Positions 52,444-62,954 of a DNA stretch of 64,000 nt are shown piece after piece. Source of the stretch: JBBEBE01 sp040882505 (GTDB taxonomy: Bacteria > Bacteroidota > Rhodothermia > Balneolales > Balneolaceae); NCBI GenBank assembly GCA_040882505.1, contig JBBEBE010000006.1, positions 1 through 64,000 of the forward strand, given 5' to 3'. The notes beneath the pieces were generated by a model, which was given only the letters and a program-made list of their open reading frames with translations, was not told where the DNA came from and did no database searches. Numbering within the stretch: position 1 is the first letter of the stretch; every line of letters begins with the position of its first letter. The translations under genes were made by a program, and so were the position numbers.

Positions 52444-52992
52444 TCAAGGGGCATTGATTGACAAACCGCTCAGAAACGGTCGTCGGAGATACGGGAGAAG
52501 GTGGGTGCCCGTTCCATGGATGTAGTGGACGAGTCGAACCGTTTCGGTACCAGCCTGTTGAATCGACAGATCCGGCAACACCTCCTGCAGGATCCATTTT
52601 CCGCTGGTTGTCGGTCGATCCGGAAGTGTCGTCTGCATACCCCCGGACATCTCGTTGTAGTCGCTCCATGCCTGCAAAATCCATCCGGGTGCAGGCCAGG
52701 AGAGAGGGATGGGTTCTCCGTTCGTACCGATCGGGGTCTCATCCTCGATTGCAGCGTCCAGCTCCAGGCTCGTCAACCACCGCTGGAGTTGTTGAATCGT
52801 TTCCATCCGATCGCTTTGCTCAGGATTGGCCCACGGTGAGGAGGTTTCTCCCGGCAGAGAGCGATCCAGCCATTGGGCAAATGTGGTCATCCGTGCTTGT
52901 TCAGAAGACGGGGAGACCAGCTGCACCAAGACCACGACTGCAAGCAGTAGTCCCAGGATACCGGCCGGAATTGGATGTCGAAGACGATTCAT
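52444..52992 (-). CDS. Hypothetical membrane-anchored protein
   Basis: I do not recognise it. 182 residues: a single N-terminal hydrophobic helix (residues about 8-28, PIPAGILGLLLAVVVLVQLV) that may be an uncleaved anchor, then a periplasmic-looking part rich in Trp, Pro and Gln. No motif is visible. It starts 2 nt after the uvrA stop, so it is translated with uvrA, and precedes secD on the same strand. An ORF of 178 codons also reads on the opposite strand (52458-52994), but it has no start signal or domain and I treat it as antisense. Confidence 0.65.
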   Translation of the reverse strand: MNRLRHPIPAGILGLLLAVVVLVQLVSPSSEQARMTTFAQWLDRSLPGETSSPWANPEQSDRMETIQQLQRWLTSLELDAAIEDETPIGTNGEPIPLSWPAPGWILQAWSDYNEMSGGMQTTLPDRPTTSGKWILQEVLPDLSIQQAGTETVRLVHYIHGTGTHLLPYLRRPFLSGLSINAP

Positions 52993-52994
52993 AG

Positions 52995-55853
52995 TCAGCT
53001 AAAATAGGGAGTCGCTTTCAGGCGGTCAAACTCTTGTTTGAGATAGTGACCGGTCCAACTTCCCTCCACTTCCGCGATCTCTTCCGGTGTGCCGGACGCC
53101 AGAATCTCTCCTCCGGCATCCCCACCCTCCGGTCCCATGTCGATGATCCAGTCGGATGCCTTGATCAGATCCAGATTGTGTTCGATCACCACGACACTGT
53201 TCCCTTTGTCGACCAACTTTCGAAGGACGGAGACCAGCATGCGTACATCGTCAAAGTGAAGTCCGGTTGTCGGTTCGTCGAGAATATAGAGGGTGTCACC
53301 GGTTCCAATCCGGGAGAGTTCCCGGGCCAATTTGATTCGCTGTGCCTCTCCACCGCTGAGCGTGGTACTGGGCTGTCCCAATCGAAGATACCCGAGTCCG
53401 ACATCGATCAGTGTGCTCAACTTTCGGTAGACGGCCGGAAGCTGAGTAAAGAAATCACACGCTTCCTGAATGGTCATCTCCAATACATCGGAGATCGATT
53501 TTCCTCGGTATCGAATTTCGAGGGTTTCCCGATTGTAGCGTTTCCCCTTGCACTCCTCGCAATCCACATAGACGTCGGGAAGAAAGTTCATCTCGATTTT
53601 TCGGAGTCCGTCTCCGCGGCAGGTTTCACACCGGCCTCCCTTCACATTGAACGAGAATCGTCCCCGGTCGTACCCCCGGATCTTCGCTTCCGGAAGTTCG
53701 GCAAAGAGCGTCCGGATTTGATCAAATACTTTGGTATAGGTGCCCGGATTGGAGCGCGGTGTGCGCCCGATCGGGCTTTGGTCGATGGAGATGACTTTGT
53801 CGACCCTGTCCAGTCCATGGATCCGGTCGTAGGGGAGAGGGACGCTCTTTGCATTGTGAAAGTGCGCCGATAGTATCGGTTGCAGTGTCTGGTTCACGAG
53901 TGAGCTCTTCCCGCTGCCGCTTACACCGGTGACACAGACAAACCGTCCAAGGGGGAGTTCCAGGTCGACATGCTTCAAATTGTGTCCGCGTGCGCCGGTC
54001 AATCGAATAGTCTCTCCGCTTCCTGTGGATCGCTTCTCCGGAAGCGGGATCTGCTCTTGGTCGGTCAAATACCGGCAAGTGAGTGAATCGGGATTCAGCT
54101 GGTCGGGCGGGCCACACGAGACGATCTCGCCTCCGTGTTGGCCGGCTCCGGGCCCGAGATCGACCACGTAATCGGCACGTTCGATGGTCTCCCGATCATG
54201 TTCGACAACCAGGACTGAATTGCCCAAATCACGGAGGGTTTCGAGTGATTCGATCAGTCGGGTATTGTCTTTCTGGTGCAATCCGATACTCGGTTCATCC
54301 AATATGTAGAGAACCCCGACAAGCTGGGTGCCGATTTGGGTTGCCAGGCGGATTCGTTGCGCTTCTCCGCCGCTGAGTGTCTGCGCCTCCCGGTTGAGTG
54401 TCAGGTACCCGAGACCGACGTTGAGAAGGAAATCGGTCCGGTCACGGACCTCTTTCAATATCTGGTGTCCGATTTTCTGTTGGCGATCGTCCAGGGTCAA
54501 GGTACCGAGACGGTGACGGAGATCCTTGAGGTTCAACTCGACAAGATCCTGAATGGTTGACCCATCAATGCGATAGGAGAGGGCTTCCCGGTTCAACCGT
54601 CCACCACCGCAGGAATTGCAGGGAACCCGACTCAGAAAGGCTTTCGCTTTGTCTCGTTGCTTGTTGGATCGACTCTCCTCGTACTGGTCGCGAATAATTT
54701 GACGAAGACCGGCATATTTGTGCTGGTAGGTAACATTGTCTTTCTTGAAGTCGTACCGGATCTCGAACCGCGTCTCCCCGCCTCCTTCAAAGAGAACATC
54801 CATCGCTTCTTCAGAGAAGTCGCGAAGTGGTGTGTCCATGTCGAGGTCGTAGCGATTGAGCACAGCTTCGAGCTGCTTGAAGGCGAAGATATCACGCGGC
54901 TGTCCGAGATAACGGACTCCCCCCTCGGCAATCGATTGTTCGGCGTTCGGGATCACCAGTTCGCGACTTACGTCGTAGGTGTACCCAAGCCCATTGCAGT
55001 CCCGGCACGCGCCGTACGGGGAGTTGAACGAGAAGAGGTTGGGGGCGGGATCTTCATAGGCGAGCCCACTCTCCGGATCGAACAGATTCATGGAATAGAC
55101 CTTGTCGGTCAATTCGCTACCCGATTCATTCTGAATCCCCAAAATCAGATTTCCGTCTGCCATTTCGAGGGCCATTCGAACACTTTCGGCGATGCGGGAT
55201 CGACTGTTTTCGGAGATAACGAACCGATCCACGACCACGTCGATGTTGTGGGTCTTGTAACGATCGACTTTGAGTCCCTCTTCGAGCTCCATCATCTCGC
55301 CATTTACACGGACGCGGATGAATCCCTGTTTCCGCATCTGTTCAAACAGTTCACGGTAGTGCCCTTTCCTCCCCCGAACCACGGGAGCCATGCACCACGA
55401 TTTGGTTCCTGCCGGTAACTCGAGGATGGATTCAATGACCTGGTCGGGCGTCTGACGGCTCATTCGCTCACCGGTTTTCCAGGAGTAGGGGACCCCGATT
55501 CGGGCGTAGAGCAGTCGGAGATAGTCGTAGATTTCTGTGACCGTCCCCACCGTGGATCGTGGATTGCGGTTGGTGGTTTTTTGGTCGATCGAGATGACGG
55601 GTGAGAGCCCATCGATGAAATCCACATCGGGACGCTCCATCATTCCCAGAAACTGGCGGGCATAGGCAGAGAGGGACTCCATAAAGCGTCGTTGACCCTC
55701 TGCGTAGATGGTATCGAAGGCGAGTGAGGATTTGCCGGATCCGGAAAGACCGGTTAAAACCACAAGCTTTTCGCGTGGAATATCCACGTCGATGTTCTTC
55801 AGATTGTGTTCCCGTGCGCCCCGAATCGTAATTTGTTGCACTTTCGGCCTCAT
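52995..55853 (-). CDS. uvrA: Excinuclease ABC subunit A
   Basis: Damage-sensing ATPase of nucleotide excision repair. Two ABC ATPase halves: GLSGSGKSSLAFDT and GVSGSGKSSLVNQT (Walker A), TLSGGEAQRIRLA and TLSGGEAQRIKLA (signatures), DEPSIGLHQ and DEPTTGLHF. The insertion-domain zinc pairs are uneven: CRDCNGLG and CNSCGGGR are present, as are CETCRGDG and CEECKGKR, but the first CPxC normally found about 20 residues before CRDC is missing (FDPESGLAYEDPAPNLFSF instead). The ATG at 55853 matches family starts (QITIRGAREHNLKNI); ATG at 55922 would add 23 residues. 952 residues. Confidence 0.97.
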   Translation of the reverse strand: MRPKVQQITIRGAREHNLKNIDVDIPREKLVVLTGLSGSGKSSLAFDTIYAEGQRRFMESLSAYARQFLGMMERPDVDFIDGLSPVISIDQKTTNRNPRSTVGTVTEIYDYLRLLYARIGVPYSWKTGERMSRQTPDQVIESILELPAGTKSWCMAPVVRGRKGHYRELFEQMRKQGFIRVRVNGEMMELEEGLKVDRYKTHNIDVVVDRFVISENSRSRIAESVRMALEMADGNLILGIQNESGSELTDKVYSMNLFDPESGLAYEDPAPNLFSFNSPYGACRDCNGLGYTYDVSRELVIPNAEQSIAEGGVRYLGQPRDIFAFKQLEAVLNRYDLDMDTPLRDFSEEAMDVLFEGGGETRFEIRYDFKKDNVTYQHKYAGLRQIIRDQYEESRSNKQRDKAKAFLSRVPCNSCGGGRLNREALSYRIDGSTIQDLVELNLKDLRHRLGTLTLDDRQQKIGHQILKEVRDRTDFLLNVGLGYLTLNREAQTLSGGEAQRIRLATQIGTQLVGVLYILDEPSIGLHQKDNTRLIESLETLRDLGNSVLVVEHDRETIERADYVVDLGPGAGQHGGEIVSCGPPDQLNPDSLTCRYLTDQEQIPLPEKRSTGSGETIRLTGARGHNLKHVDLELPLGRFVCVTGVSGSGKSSLVNQTLQPILSAHFHNAKSVPLPYDRIHGLDRVDKVISIDQSPIGRTPRSNPGTYTKVFDQIRTLFAELPEAKIRGYDRGRFSFNVKGGRCETCRGDGLRKIEMNFLPDVYVDCEECKGKRYNRETLEIRYRGKSISDVLEMTIQEACDFFTQLPAVYRKLSTLIDVGLGYLRLGQPSTTLSGGEAQRIKLARELSRIGTGDTLYILDEPTTGLHFDDVRMLVSVLRKLVDKGNSVVVIEHNLDLIKASDWIIDMGPEGGDAGGEILASGTPEEIAEVEGSWTGHYLKQEFDRLKATPYFS

Positions 55854-55931
55854 TTGTTGGGTCTGTCGATCAATCAGGGAAAATACAAAACGGGGTGGGG
55901 ATTCGCATAAGAGAATCTCCATGCATGTTTG

Positions 55932-55941
55932 TATATTTCGG
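55932..55941 (+). promoter_or_regulatory. Candidate -7 element of the DAHP synthase gene
   Basis: TATATTTCGG on the plus strand 51 nt before the start codon, a variant of the TATCTTTCGG box seen before purF and dctP. On the minus strand the same gap holds TACATTTG, an exact TAnnTTTG match, which could serve uvrA. Confidence 0.3.
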
Positions 55942-55991
55942 GTTCGTGATTTGGCAAATGTAGATAACGAACAGATTCAAGGACCCATTTT

Positions 55992-57386
55992 ATGGCTATC
56001 GATTCGATTCCCATCAAGCGTTCGAAACGACTCGAAGAGAGTGAATGGCATCCTCTCTCCTGGAACGACCGGAAGGTGAACCAACTCCCGACGTATCCGG
56101 ATCCCAAGCACCTCCAGAAGGTTTATGACGAGTTGCGCAATCTTCCACCACTGGTTACCTCTTGGGAAGTCGAGGCACTCAAAGAGAAATTGACCCAGGT
56201 CGGCCGACGGAAATCGTTTCTGTTGCAGGGAGGGGATTGTGCCGAGACATTTGATGGCTGCAATGCACCCAAGATCGTGAATCTGCTCAAAGTGATGCTT
56301 CAGATGAGTTTTATTCTGGTGCACGAGATGGGGGTTCCGGTGGTGCGTCTGGGCCGGGTAGCCGGTCAGTATGCCAAGCCACGATCGAAGGATACCGAGG
56401 TGGTCAACGGAGTGGAGATGCTCAACTACCGGGGAGATTTGATCAACAGCTTCGAGGCAGACAAAGAAGCACGCATGCCCGATCCGGAGCGATTGCAGAT
56501 GGCCTACAACAAGGCCGCATTGACGCTCAATTTTCTTCGTGCACTCTCCGACGAAGGATTTGCCGATCTGCAGCATCCCGAGCAGTGGGAGCTCGATTTC
56601 ATGAAGAACAACCCGTACTACAAAGAGTACGAGCAGATGGTTCACTCCATCAACAAGGCGGTCGGATTCATGGAGGCGATAACCCCGGAAAACCGGATCA
56701 ACTCGCTCCACAAAGTCGATCTCTATACGTCTCACGAAGCGCTCAATCTCTACTACGAGGCCGCCCAGACACGAAGGGTTCCCCGAAAAGAGGGGTGGTT
56801 CAACCTGAGTGCCCACTTGGTCTGGCTTGGGAACCGAACCCGTGGTTTGGAGAACGCCCATGTGGAGTATCTCCGAGGTATCCGCAACCCGGTCGGAATC
56901 AAAGTGGGGCCTCCGATCGAAAAAGACGATTTCCTGAAACTGCTCGACCGGATCAATCCGGAGCGCGAGGAGGGAAAGATCGTATTGATCTCCCGATTCG
57001 GTATCAAGGAAGTCGAGAAGGATATGCCGGAGCTGATCCGGGCCGTCGATCGCGAAGGGCATCCCGTGGTCTGGACGTGTGATCCGATGCATGGAAATAC
57101 ATTCGCGACTTCCGACAATATCAAAACCAGGAACTTCAATGATATCCTGGACGAGTTGAAAGCCACCTTCCAGATCCATCGTGCCGAGGGGAGCTACCTG
57201 GGAGGTGTTCATCTCGAGTTGACGGGTGACAACGTGACAGAGTGTGTCGGAGGCTCCAAAGGGCTTAGTGAAGACGGGCTCAAGCGCAATTACGAGACCT
57301 ATTGTGACCCGAGACTCAACTATGAGCAGAGTCTCGAGATGGCATTTCTGGTGAGCCGGGAGTGGAACAGCAGTCATCGCTCTTGA
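55992..57386 (+). CDS. aroF: Class II 3-deoxy-7-phosphoheptulonate synthase
   Basis: First step of the shikimate pathway: erythrose 4-phosphate plus phosphoenolpyruvate to DAHP. Class II marks are PSYLLQGGDCAETF-like SFLLQGGDCAETF (metal Cys about residue 84), PVVRLGRVAGQYAKPRS, YTSHEALNLYYE, WCGNRTR-like WLGNRTRGL, GPP, ISRFG, WTCDPMHGNT (metal His) and GGVHLELTGDNVTEC, with DPRLNYEQSLE near the end. 464 residues, as in Mycobacterium AroG and plants. Divergent from uvrA. Confidence 0.97.
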   Translation: MAIDSIPIKRSKRLEESEWHPLSWNDRKVNQLPTYPDPKHLQKVYDELRNLPPLVTSWEVEALKEKLTQVGRRKSFLLQGGDCAETFDGCNAPKIVNLLKVMLQMSFILVHEMGVPVVRLGRVAGQYAKPRSKDTEVVNGVEMLNYRGDLINSFEADKEARMPDPERLQMAYNKAALTLNFLRALSDEGFADLQHPEQWELDFMKNNPYYKEYEQMVHSINKAVGFMEAITPENRINSLHKVDLYTSHEALNLYYEAAQTRRVPRKEGWFNLSAHLVWLGNRTRGLENAHVEYLRGIRNPVGIKVGPPIEKDDFLKLLDRINPEREEGKIVLISRFGIKEVEKDMPELIRAVDREGHPVVWTCDPMHGNTFATSDNIKTRNFNDILDELKATFQIHRAEGSYLGGVHLELTGDNVTECVGGSKGLSEDGLKRNYETYCDPRLNYEQSLEMAFLVSREWNSSHRS

Positions 57387-57449
57387 TTCCCGGACGATCC
57401 ATGCTGGGTTGTCACATGCTGGGGTGACAGCCTGCCCGACTTGTTCGAC

Positions 57450-57464
57450 TGGCACAATAATTGC
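57450..57464 (+). promoter_or_regulatory. Near-consensus sigma-54 (RpoN) promoter of htrA
   Basis: TGGCAC (57450-57455), five nt, TTGC (57461-57464). The GG and GC dinucleotides are separated by 10 bp, the strict -24/-12 spacing, and the match to TGGCAC-N5-TTGC is full. Start of transcription would be around 57475, 66 nt before the htrA ATG. Confidence 0.55.
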
Positions 57465-57540
57465 GGGCTTTTGAATGTTAGAAGTGTGTTCCTGATCGGC
57501 AGGAACCCTATCGAGAATTTTCTGACACAAGCCCTGAATC

Positions 57541-59064
57541 ATGAGTACAATCAAAACGAGTCTACTGAGTGTACTGGCCGCAGTAACCCTCTTCGCCGGC
57601 CTTCACTTGACCACCGGAGTCCAAGCTCCCGGCAGCTCTCTGTTGTCGGTCGAATCGGCAGATGCGTCACGTCTCTTGACCATTGCCGATTCACAACCGA
57701 ACGACCCACCCTCCGGATCGACCTCACTGCAGCCGCTTCTTGATTTCAATAATGCGATTGTAGAGATCACCGAGCGTACCAACCCGACGGTGGTTACCAT
57801 CACGACTCAACGGACGGTTCGGCAGCGAATGCGGTCTCCGTTCTCTCTCTTTTTTGATGACCCGAGCTTTGATCAAGAGCGGGAGTTTCAGCAAAGCGGA
57901 CTGGGGTCCGGTGTGATCGTTTCGTCCGAAGGTTATATTCTGACCAACAACCATGTCATTGACGGGGCCGACGAAATCCGGGTTCTGACCTACGAGGGTG
58001 AGGAGTTGGATGCCGAGGTCATTGGTACGGATCCGGAGAGTGATGTGGCTGTCCTTCGTGTCGATGAGACCGGTCTTCCCGCGATCACGATCGGGAACAG
58101 CGATCAACTTCGGGTAGGCGAGCTTGTACTGGCAATCGGAAGTCCATTGCGATCCGAATTTGCCCATTCGGTCTCCATGGGTGTTGTCAGCGCCAAGGGG
58201 AGATCCGATCTGCGTCTGAGTTCCTATGAGAATTACATTCAAACCGATGCTGCGATCAACCCCGGGAACTCCGGAGGGGCGCTCATCAACATGGAAGGGC
58301 ATCTGGTCGGGATCAATACTGCCATTGCCAGCCAGAGTGGCGGGAACCAGGGAATCGGTTTTGCAATTCCGGTGAATATGGCCCGATCGATTATGGAATC
58401 TCTGATTGAGGAAGGGCGAGTCATTCGCAGTTATCTCGGGATTACACAGGGAGCTCTGGTTGATCGAGTCATGGCCCGCGCGCTTGGCATGGATGTAGAG
58501 TATGGAGTTGTGATCGGAGATGTGTCCAGCGACAGTCCGGCCGAGAAAGGAGGGCTGGCCGAAGGAGATGTCTTGATACGTATGGATGGCGATCCGATTC
58601 GTGACTGGAGTCAATTCCGGTTGGGGATCGCGCATCGGGATCCGGGAACCGAGGTCGAGTTCGAGGTCTTCCGTGACGGTGAGATCATCGAACGGCGTGT
58701 GATACTGGAGGAACGCCCCGACGAGTATGCATCTGCAGGGCCGGTTGCAGATGAAACACGGGAGGAACTTCACGAGAGTCTCGGGTTTCAAGTAACCGAG
58801 TTGAATGACAATATTCGGCGACAGCTCAATCTGGATCCGGATGTTCAGGGTGTCGCGGTATCCGAGGTGACGCCCGGCAGCCGGGCCCAACGTCAGGGAC
58901 TGCAGCGTGGAGATGTCATCTTTCAGGTACAACAGACGCCGATAGGGACGGAATCGGAATTTTACCAGACCATTGAAGCACATCGTGCTACGGGTGAAGA
59001 TGTGATTTTGCTTCGTATTCACCGTCGTGGAAGCACCGTTTATATCGCCTTCGAAATGCAGTAG
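57541..59064 (+). CDS. htrA: Periplasmic serine protease HtrA/DegP
   Basis: Heat- and envelope-stress protease/chaperone. Residues 1-29 are a signal peptide or anchor. The catalytic triad is His138 (NNHVID), Asp168 (ESDVAV) and Ser244 (PGNSGGAL). Two PDZ domains follow: about 290-385 (GITQGALVDRVMARALGMD) and about 410-505 (GSRAQRQGLQRGDVIFQV). 507 residues. It lies 8 nt before dnaJ and shares the run with clpB, so this is a protein quality-control block. A sigma-54 type promoter lies 77 nt upstream. Confidence 0.97.
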   Translation: MSTIKTSLLSVLAAVTLFAGLHLTTGVQAPGSSLLSVESADASRLLTIADSQPNDPPSGSTSLQPLLDFNNAIVEITERTNPTVVTITTQRTVRQRMRSPFSLFFDDPSFDQEREFQQSGLGSGVIVSSEGYILTNNHVIDGADEIRVLTYEGEELDAEVIGTDPESDVAVLRVDETGLPAITIGNSDQLRVGELVLAIGSPLRSEFAHSVSMGVVSAKGRSDLRLSSYENYIQTDAAINPGNSGGALINMEGHLVGINTAIASQSGGNQGIGFAIPVNMARSIMESLIEEGRVIRSYLGITQGALVDRVMARALGMDVEYGVVIGDVSSDSPAEKGGLAEGDVLIRMDGDPIRDWSQFRLGIAHRDPGTEVEFEVFRDGEIIERRVILEERPDEYASAGPVADETREELHESLGFQVTELNDNIRRQLNLDPDVQGVAVSEVTPGSRAQRQGLQRGDVIFQVQQTPIGTESEFYQTIEAHRATGEDVILLRIHRRGSTVYIAFEMQ

Positions 59065-59072
59065 TTGGAGAG

Positions 59073-60089
59073 ATGGATTACAAGGACTATTACAAAATAC
59101 TGGGCGTAAATCGAGACGCTTCACCGGCAGAGGTCAAAAAAGCGTACCGAAAATTGGCGGCCACGTATCACCCCGACAAGAACCCGGATGATTCCGGTGC
59201 TCAGAAGAAGTTTACCGATGTCGGAGAGGCGTGCGAAGTCCTCAAGGATCCAGAGAAGAGGAAACTTTACGATCAGGCCGGTTCGGACTGGAAACAGTGG
59301 CAGAATCGAGGAGGATCTGCCGGGGAGAATCCGTTTGACTGGTCCCGCTATTCCCGACAAGGCGCCGGCTCGGGAGGAGGATATCGGGTCCATGTAGACC
59401 CGTCCTCTTTTGGTGGAGGGGGCGAAAGTGGATTTGGCGGATTCTCCTCCTTTTTTGATACGCTTTTCGGGGGTACAGACCCGTTCGCCCAGCCACGCAG
59501 AGGGCAGTCAGCCGGTGCGCGTCGATTCCAAAGCCGGAACACCGGCGGACAAGGCCGAACCCGGGAGTCACGAAAAGCGGCCGATGTAGAGACACCGGTC
59601 AACGTCACCTTGCAGGAGGTTGCCGAAGGTGTCGAGAAGCAGTTTCGAGTCAATGGCGAGCGAGTCAAAGTGAAGATACCGGCCGGTATTGAAGATGGAA
59701 AACGGCTCAAGATGTCCGGAAAAGGGAAGACTCGTCCCGATGGCTCCCGGGGGGATCTCTTTTTGAAAGTCAAGGTGGAGCCGACGCCCAACATCCAGCG
59801 GAAGGGACAAGATCTGATTCAGACGTACAAGACCGATCTCTATACGGCGCTTCTGGGGGGGGCGATCGACGTTTCCACGCTACAGGGAAAGATTCGTTTG
59901 ACCATTCCGGCAGGTACGCAACCGGGCCGCCGATTTCGTGTTCCCGGCCGGGGACTGCCCGCCATGAAAGGACGTTCGACAGGAGATCTCTATATCGAGG
60001 TCCACGTCGAACTGCCCGAGAACCTTTCCGGCGAGGAACGAGCCCTGGTCCAGAAATTGGCAGACCTGAACCGAAAAAAGAGCAGATAG
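59073..60089 (+). CDS. cbpA: CbpA-type DnaJ co-chaperone
   Basis: J-domain protein with HPD at 33-35 (YHPDKNPD). A Gly/Phe-rich linker covers residues about 95-165 and two beta-sandwich C-terminal domains follow (VNVTLQEVAEGVEKQFRVNGERVKVKIPAGI to VHVELPEN). There is no CxxCxGxG zinc finger, so it is the CbpA/DnaJ type II class rather than DnaJ itself. 338 residues. GGAGAG just before the ATG at 59073. Second gene after htrA. Confidence 0.95.
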   Translation: MDYKDYYKILGVNRDASPAEVKKAYRKLAATYHPDKNPDDSGAQKKFTDVGEACEVLKDPEKRKLYDQAGSDWKQWQNRGGSAGENPFDWSRYSRQGAGSGGGYRVHVDPSSFGGGGESGFGGFSSFFDTLFGGTDPFAQPRRGQSAGARRFQSRNTGGQGRTRESRKAADVETPVNVTLQEVAEGVEKQFRVNGERVKVKIPAGIEDGKRLKMSGKGKTRPDGSRGDLFLKVKVEPTPNIQRKGQDLIQTYKTDLYTALLGGAIDVSTLQGKIRLTIPAGTQPGRRFRVPGRGLPAMKGRSTGDLYIEVHVELPENLSGEERALVQKLADLNRKKSR

Positions 60090-60170
60090 CCTCTGCCATT
60101 CCGGGAATTCCGGACCATTCGTCAGACCGATTGATTCTGTATTCTGCAAGATCGGCACAGATGGTCACTT

Positions 60171-60187
60171 GGTACACCCTTTGTACC
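60171..60187 (+). promoter_or_regulatory. Inverted repeat upstream of clpB
   Basis: GGTACA (60171-60176) and TGTACC (60182-60187) are exact complements separated by five nt, in the 204-nt gap before clpB. This could be an operator or a leader hairpin. It is not CIRCE (TTAGCACTC-N9), so HrcA is unlikely. Confidence 0.35.
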
Positions 60188-60293
60188 TTGTCTTTACGAG
60201 TCATGTGGAGTTCGTGAATCTGCATGCCAACCGAACCGCCGACCCAATCAAGAGAGAAGCGGAAAACGACGCAGACGGAAAAAGGGGCACACT

Positions 60294-62930
<2,637 letters not shown>

Positions 62931-62954
62931 AGCGTCTGCCCGTTCCCGAGTCGG

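Noticed and set aside
55977..57554. Open frame of 525 codons on the minus strand over DAHP synthase
   Set aside because: Antisense to a full-length conserved enzyme; translation is low-complexity and matches no family I know.
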